A DNA stretch of 54,651 nucleotides from Phenylobacterium sp. (lineage in GTDB: Bacteria; Pseudomonadota; Alphaproteobacteria; Caulobacterales; Caulobacteraceae). A model generated the notes under the pieces. The model made no database searches, had not been told where the DNA came from, and worked only from the letters and a program-made list of their open reading frames with translations. Shown here one piece after another: positions 49,163-54,651 of the stretch. How positions within the stretch are numbered: the stretch's first letter is position 1; each line of letters opens with the position of its first letter. The stretch spans positions 1 through 54,651 of the forward strand of contig NZ_JAEUMN010000080.1 of assembly GCF_016793225.1 (NCBI RefSeq), read 5' to 3'. A program made the translations under genes and the position numbers.

Positions 49163-49821
49163 GGCGCCGGCTTGGCCGCCCGCGCGGCGGGACCGCACGG
49201 GACCTTCACCTTCGACAGGTTCGCAAGCTGCTCGGCGTAGGTGAAGGGCATGCCCGCCTCGCGTCGCCAGGCTTCCACCCGTGAGGCGTCCTCCAGCGGG
49301 AACGGCGCCAGCTTGCCGTCGACGCATCGGAGCTGCGAGCCGTAGCGCTGCGGGCGGCCCTCGGTGGTGGCCAGGCGGTCGTACATCAGGGCGTAGTCGG
49401 CGCCCGACGCCTCGCCCTGGGCGACGAACCGCTCGATGACCGGCAGGAAGCGGCGCCAGTTCTCGACGCTGCTGTGCTGGATGATCATGAAGGCGGCTCG
49501 CGAGGCCTCTTCGCCGTACTTGCTCCGGGAGAACCAGCCCTCGGGCGGGACCATCGCGAGCACCTGGGCCTCCACGGTCCGATCGACGTTCTGCATCGCG
49601 GCGCCCATCGCCTTGAAGGCCAGCTCTCGTTCGGCCTCGGGAGCCCTTCCGAGGTCGACGTCCTTCAGCGCCATGCGCGGCGCCTGGTCGAGCCGTCCCA
49701 GGCGCTCCAGCCGCTCGCGGTCTTCCCGCGGCGGCGGAAGTCGCGCCTGCGCCGCACGCTCGGCGGCGATGGCGTCGATGACGGGCGCGATCGCGGCCGC
49801 GAGCAGCAGTGCGGTGAACAT
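49159..49821 (-). CDS. DUF6624-type protein with signal peptide
   Basis: A 220-residue protein. A short hydrophobic leader (MFTALLLAAAIAPVIDAIAAE) could act as a signal peptide. The body holds the family stretch SRAAFMIIQHSSVENWRRFLPVIERFVAQGEASGADYALMYDRLATTEGRPQRYGSQLRC; the GADYALxYDR...GxPQRYG motif marks DUF6624. The function of the family is not known. ATG 49821 follows GGGGGAGG. It is convergent with the holin-like gene (shared CTAG stops), and on the same strand as groESL but separated from it by a terminator. Confidence 0.8.
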   Translation of the reverse strand: MFTALLLAAAIAPVIDAIAAERAAQARLPPPREDRERLERLGRLDQAPRMALKDVDLGRAPEAERELAFKAMGAAMQNVDRTVEAQVLAMVPPEGWFSRSKYGEEASRAAFMIIQHSSVENWRRFLPVIERFVAQGEASGADYALMYDRLATTEGRPQRYGSQLRCVDGKLAPFPLEDASRVEAWRREAGMPFTYAEQLANLSKVKVPCGPAARAAKPAP

Positions 49822-49882
49822 CGAAACCTCCCCCGGGAGACCGCGAAGGCTGCCGCGCCCTGGGGGCAGGATTTGGGCGAAC

Positions 49883-49913
49883 GAAAAAGGGCGGGACCCT
49901 GCGGTCCCGCCCT
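49883..49913 (-). terminator. groESL terminator
   Basis: On the minus strand AGGGCGGGACC, loop GCAG, GGTCCCGCCCT (49913-49888), then TTTTT (49887-49883). A perfect 11-bp stem with a U-run, 52 bases after the groEL stop. Confidence 0.92.
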
Positions 49914-49964
49914 CTCCAACGCGTTCAGCTGAGCGCAGTCCCCGGGTCAAGCCCGGGGCAGGAC

Positions 49965-51653
<1,689 letters not shown>

Positions 51654-51965
51654 TTAGGCGGCCTTCGCGACCTTGTCGGACTCGAGCACGCCCAGGATGT
51701 CGCTTTCCTTCATGATCAGCAGGTCCTGGCCGTCGAGCTTGACCTCGGTGCCGGACCACTTGCCGAACAGGATGCGGTCGCCAACCTTCACGTCCAGCGC
51801 GATGTAGTCGCCGTCCTCATCGCGGTTGCCGGGGCCGACGGCGATCACTTCGCCTTCCTGCGGCTTTTCCTTCGCGGTGTCGGGAATGATGATCCCGCCC
51901 TTGGTCTTCTCTTCTTCCTCGACGCGCTTGACGAGGACGCGATCTCCCAGGGGACGAAACGCCAT
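51654..51965 (-). CDS. groES: 10-kDa co-chaperonin GroES
   Basis: A 103-residue lid protein. N-terminal [40 protein letters not shown] (mobile loop GGIIIPDTA), then [37 protein letters not shown]. The protein is slightly longer than the Escherichia coli one because of the C-terminal SDKVAKAA. It is the first gene of groESL. The leader of about 100 bases carries a CIRCE element. Confidence 0.98.
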   Translation of the reverse strand: MAFRPLGDRVLVKRVEEEEKTKGGIIIPDTAKEKPQEGEVIAVGPGNRDEDGDYIALDVKVGDRILFGKWSGTEVKLDGQDLLIMKESDILGVLESDKVAKAA

Positions 51966-52033
51966 GTCTGTTCTCTCTCTTCCGTACGGAACGGGTTCAA
52001 ATCTGCGACGTCGGACCGGGCAGGACGTGGCTG

Positions 52034-52060
52034 TTAGCAGTCCCAGCCCCTGAGTGCCAA
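52034..52060 (-). promoter_or_regulatory. CIRCE operator for HrcA
   Basis: TTAGCAGTC (52034-52042), 9 nt, GAGTGCCAA (52052-52060). Compared with TTAGCACTC-N9-GAGTGCTAA there is one mismatch per arm. It lies just downstream of the predicted groESL start. Confidence 0.88.
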
Positions 52061-52070
52061 CGTCGGGGGG

Positions 52071-52099
52071 CAGTTAGGAACCTCGCCGCCGCGAGTCAA
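52071..52099 (-). promoter_or_regulatory. Housekeeping-type promoter of groESL
   Basis: Minus strand TTGACT (52099-52094), 17 nt, TAACTG (52076-52071). The transcript would start near 52064, immediately before CIRCE. Part of the spacer and downstream C-run (CCCCCC) could also serve a heat-shock sigma factor. Confidence 0.55.
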
Positions 52100-52182
52100 G
52101 ACGGGGCCCCGGATTCGCAAGCGGTCTTGGCTTTCGCGGAGGCCGACCTACTCTCGCCGCAAAGTGACGCGGGGAGGCGTAG

Positions 52183-53397
52183 ATGGGACTGCAGGCCATG
52201 CTCGAGAAGGTCGTCCGCACCGGCGACCTGACCCTCAAGCTGCCCGGCGGGCGCACGCTGAAGCTGGGCGACGGCTCCGGGCCGCCGCTGACGGCGCGGA
52301 TCACCACCGCCGCGTGGGCCGCCCGCATCGCCGCCAAGCCGGGCCTCGGCGTGGGCGAGGCCTACATGGACGGCGGCCTGGTGCTCGAGCAGGGGTCCAT
52401 CGACGACTTCATCGACCTCATCGGGGCGAACGCCGAGAACCGCAAGAAGAAGGGCCGCAACCCCTTCCGCCGGTGGCTGAAGCGGACGCTGCGCGAGGCC
52501 AACGACCGCGTCGCGGCGCGCCGGAACGTCGCCCACCACTACGACCTCTCCTACGACCTCTATCGGCGCTTCCTCGACGAGGACATGCAGTACAGCTGCG
52601 CCTACTTCGAGCGGCCCGACATGACGCTGGAGGAGGCCCAGCTCGCCAAGAAGCGGCACATCGCCGCCAAGCTGCAGGCCCAGCCCGGCATGAGCGTCGT
52701 CGAGATCGGCTGCGGCTGGGGCGGCCTCGCCCTGCAGCTCGTCGAGGACTGCGACGTCGAGGTGGACGCGATCACGCTCTCGGTCGAGCAGCTCAAGGTC
52801 GCCAAGGAACGCGCCGAGGCGCTCGGCCTGGCGCACAAGGCCCGCTTCTCGCTCACCGACTACCGCGACCTGAAGGGGACCTACGACCGGGTGCTGTCGG
52901 TCGCCATGTTCGAGGCCGTCGGCCGGCCGAACTACCAGGAGTACTTCGACGGCGTGGCGCGGCTGATGAAGGACGACGGCGTCGGCCTGGTGCACGCCAT
53001 CGGCCGGCCCGAGCCCGGCACCACCAACGCCTGGATCGACAAGTACATCTTCCCCGGCGGCTATTCCCCGGCCCTGTCCGAGGTGCTGCCGGCGATCGAG
53101 CGGGCGGGCCTCATCGTCACCGACGTCGAGATCCTGCGGCTGCACTACGCCGAGACGATCCGCCACTGGCGCGAGCGCTTCGCGGCGGCGCGCGCCGACA
53201 TCGCCCAGCTCTACGACGAGCGCTTCTGCCGGATGTTCGAGTTCTACCTGGGGATCGCCGAGCAGAGCTTCCGGGCGCGGCGGCAGTTCATCTGGCAGAT
53301 CCAGCTGGCCAAGCGGGTCGACGTGCTGCCCATCACCCGCGACTACATCGGCGAGACCGAGAAGGCCTACGCCGTGGCCAAGCGGAAGGCGGCCTGA
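52183..53397 (+). CDS. cfa: Cyclopropane-fatty-acyl-phospholipid synthase
   Basis: A 404-residue SAM-dependent methyltransferase. The N-terminal domain (about 1-100) has the ITTAAWAARIAAKPGLGVGEAYMDGGL pattern. The catalytic half follows: HHYDLSYDLYRRFLDEDMQYSCAYFE, SAM-binding VVEIGCGWGGLALQL, ITLSVEQLKVAKERA, VLSVAMFEAVG and YIFPGGYSPALSE. It adds a methylene bridge to unsaturated phospholipid acyl chains and raises acid and stress tolerance. ATG 52183 follows GGGGAGG. It is divergent from groESL. No EcfG motif is seen in the 217-base gap: a GGAAC at 52077 lacks CGTT. Confidence 0.94.
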   Translation: MGLQAMLEKVVRTGDLTLKLPGGRTLKLGDGSGPPLTARITTAAWAARIAAKPGLGVGEAYMDGGLVLEQGSIDDFIDLIGANAENRKKKGRNPFRRWLKRTLREANDRVAARRNVAHHYDLSYDLYRRFLDEDMQYSCAYFERPDMTLEEAQLAKKRHIAAKLQAQPGMSVVEIGCGWGGLALQLVEDCDVEVDAITLSVEQLKVAKERAEALGLAHKARFSLTDYRDLKGTYDRVLSVAMFEAVGRPNYQEYFDGVARLMKDDGVGLVHAIGRPEPGTTNAWIDKYIFPGGYSPALSEVLPAIERAGLIVTDVEILRLHYAETIRHWRERFAAARADIAQLYDERFCRMFEFYLGIAEQSFRARRQFIWQIQLAKRVDVLPITRDYIGETEKAYAVAKRKAA

Positions 53398-53501
53398 ACG
53401 CCTGCGGCAGACCGCGCCGCCCGCGTGAAATGTGTGGAGGCGCCCAAAATCCGCCGCTAGGGTCGGGCTGAACCGCTCGAACGACCGTTTGGAGAGACAG
53501 A

Positions 53502-53927
53502 ATGCGCCGCGCCCTTGCGCTCGCCACCGCCCTGGGCCTCGTCGCCCCCCTGGCCATCGCCGGCGCCGCTTCGGCCGAGAAGTGGACCAAGTACGTGGAC
53601 GCCGCGAACGGCATCCAGTGGTCCTATGACGGCGACTACTCGTACAAGGACCGCGAGACCGGCCGCATCGTCGTGATGCAGGCGATCTCCAAGCCCGACG
53701 CCAAGATCGGCCCCTCCGGCCCCGGCAAGCCCGACGGCGTCGGCAGCGTGGTCGCCATCGACTGCGCGAAGAAGAACATGATCACCCTGGGCGCGTACAA
53801 GCCGAACCAGCCGCTCGACATCAAGTCGACCTGGCGCAAGGACACGCCGAAGAAGGCCGAAGGCGCCGACAACGCCGCCCTCCTCGCCGCCGTCTGCCCC
53901 CACGTCGACCACGTCCCGGTGAAATAG
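53502..53927 (+). CDS. Small secreted protein of unknown function
   Basis: A 141-residue precursor. The signal peptide is at about 1-26 (LALATALGLVAPLAIAGAASAEKW). The mature part starts TKYVDAANGIQWSYDGDYSYKDRETGRIVVMQAI and includes two Cys (IDCAKKN, AAVCPHVD) that may form a disulfide. It is likely a periplasmic, beta-rich protein; no family is recognised. ATG 53502 follows TTGGAGAGAC. It is on the same strand as cfa, 104 bases away, and the repeat array begins five bases after its stop codon. Confidence 0.75.
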   Translation: MRRALALATALGLVAPLAIAGAASAEKWTKYVDAANGIQWSYDGDYSYKDRETGRIVVMQAISKPDAKIGPSGPGKPDGVGSVVAIDCAKKNMITLGAYKPNQPLDIKSTWRKDTPKKAEGADNAALLAAVCPHVDHVPVK

Positions 53928-53931
53928 CGGC

Positions 53932-54520
53932 TGTCATCCCGGTTTCGCCGCAGGCGAAGACCGGGACCCATAGACTCCGCGTTTCAGAACCCACCCGAAC
54001 ACCACCGCCGCGCTACGACGCCGGCCATCGGGCGCGTATGGGTCCCGGCTCTCCCCCCGGCTTAGGCCGGGGTCCGGCCGGGATGACCGGTCTCTTTTCC
54101 AGTTCCCACGCCTGTCATCCCGGTTTCGCCGCAGGCGAAGACCGGGATCCATAGACTCCGCATTTCAGAACCACCCGAACACCACCGCCGCGCCACGACG
54201 CCGGCCATCGGGCGCGTATGGGTCCCGGCTCTCCCCCCGGCTTGGGCCGGGGTCCGGCCGGGATGACAGGTCTCTTTTCCAGTTCCCACGGCTGTCATCC
54301 CGGTTTCGCCGCAGGCGAAGACCGGGATCCATAGACTCCGCGTTTCAGAACCACCCGAACACCACCGCCGCGCCACGACGCCGGCCATCCGGCGCGTATG
54401 GGTCCCGGCTCTCCCCCCGGCTTGGGCCGGGGCCCGGCCGGGATGACAGGTCTCTTTTCCAGTTCCCACGCCTGTCATCCCGGTTTCTCATCCCGGTTTC
54501 GCCGCAGGCAAAGACCGGGA
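53932..54520. repeat. Tandem array of a 180-bp palindromic element (three copies and a partial fourth)
   Basis: Copies begin with TGTCATCCCGG at 53932, 54113, 54293 and 54473 (spacing 181, 180, 180). Each contains GCCGCAGGCGAAGACCGGGA, an ATAGACTCCGC block and a second half with GCGCGTATGGGTCCCGGCTC, then GGCCGGGATGAC. The complementary halves CCGGGACCCATA and TATGGGTCCCGG make each unit able to fold on itself. The copies differ at only a few bases (for example AGAACCC/AGAACC, CGGGACC/CGGGATC), so the duplication is recent. The fourth copy is truncated after about 45 bases and has a short internal duplication. No gene is seen in 53928-54626. Confidence 0.9.
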
Positions 54521-54556
54521 CGGATCAGGCGCCGCGCGCCGCCGCGCCTATCCCTA

Positions 54557-54568
54557 AAACAGTTGTTT
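54557..54568. promoter_or_regulatory. Inverted repeat upstream of the terminal gene
   Basis: AAACA-GT-TGTTT, an inverted repeat in an AT-richer patch, 60 bases before the start at 54627. AACTGTT recurs in direct orientation at 54609-54615. This looks like an operator of a small repressor (TetR-like, for example), but the regulator is unknown. Confidence 0.35.
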
Positions 54569-54626
54569 GAATTCTCCCGAAAGTGCGCGACAAAGGACGC
54601 CAGAGAAAAACTGTTGGGAGCGACCC

Positions 54627-54651
54627 ATGACCATGACCGCCGACCGGCCCG
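54627..54651 (+). CDS. Start of a gene cut by the window edge
   Basis: ATG at 54627 with GGGAG about 7 bases upstream, encoding MTMTADRP before the window ends. Eight residues are too few for identification. The upstream inverted repeat and AT-richer stretch suggest a regulated promoter. An alternative in-frame ATG lies at 54633. Confidence 0.5.

Noticed and set aside
52077-52081. GGAAC between groES and cfa as an EcfG promoter of cfa
   Set aside because: The sequence 16-17 nt downstream is AAGAC/AGACG, not CGTT.
53932-54520. CRISPR-like array
   Set aside because: Repeats are 180 bp, contiguous and palindromic, without short repeat-spacer alternation or cas genes.

Overview
The window is about 70% G+C, densely coded alphaproteobacterial chromosome. 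The gene set points to the Caulobacteraceae (Caulobacter/Phenylobacterium group): the PhyR-NepR-EcfG-PhyK general stress response (GSR) locus, a ChpT phosphotransferase, PEPxxWA-CTERM secreted proteins, many HWE/HisKA_2 and hybrid kinases, and a tolQRAB-pal-cpoB cluster next to ruvCAB. The genus is an inference; no rRNA or tRNA gene was recognised.

Layout. (1) 1-4670: DUF2200 protein, a 29-residue membrane peptide, a CaiB-type CoA transferase, an HWE kinase carrying a FATGUY-type receiver, and small membrane proteins (DUF883, YqjE-like, DUF1328). (2) 4731-12453: the general stress island. phyR is divergent from nepR-ecfG-phyK. Around them lie small lipoproteins, tiny membrane proteins, a lipid kinase/metallophosphoesterase operon and a C-rich structured sRNA. 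I read the sigma-EcfG promoter pattern (GGAAC, 16-17 nt, CGTT) in seven full matches and two near matches. (3) 12523-17585: cheR-cheY, an S9 peptidase, chpT, cysQ and a small membrane protein. (4) 17857-26127: a TonB-dependent siderophore receptor with a Fur-like operator, an enoyl-CoA hydratase, glutaryl-CoA dehydrogenase, a hybrid kinase and an M20 peptidase. (5) 26139-36569 (minus strand): ruvC, a Tat-type epimerase, ruvA, ruvB, ybgC, tolQ, tolR, tolA, tolB, pal, cpoB, tilS. (6) 36620-44991: two PEPxxWA-CTERM proteins around an unknown gene, a Cys-cluster protein, a PH-SHOCT protein, an M50-type protease, a class III cyclase, a desaturase and a serine hydrolase. (7) 45106-54651: 6S RNA with a 5-formyl-THF cyclo-ligase, a YmdB-type phosphodiesterase, a hybrid kinase, groESL with CIRCE, cfa, a secreted protein, a 180-bp tandem repeat array, and the first codons of a gene cut by the window edge.

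How it fits together. Under stress a HisKA_2/HWE kinase phosphorylates PhyR, which sequesters NepR and frees EcfG. The promoters seen here imply that EcfG then drives its own locus (positive feedback), a GsrN-like sRNA, an entericidin-like and a glycine-zipper lipoprotein, DUF1328, two tiny membrane proteins and a lipid kinase operon, so its local output is mainly cell-envelope remodelling. A family of palindromic elements ending in TGTCATCCCGG occurs three times, once as a recent tandem amplification.
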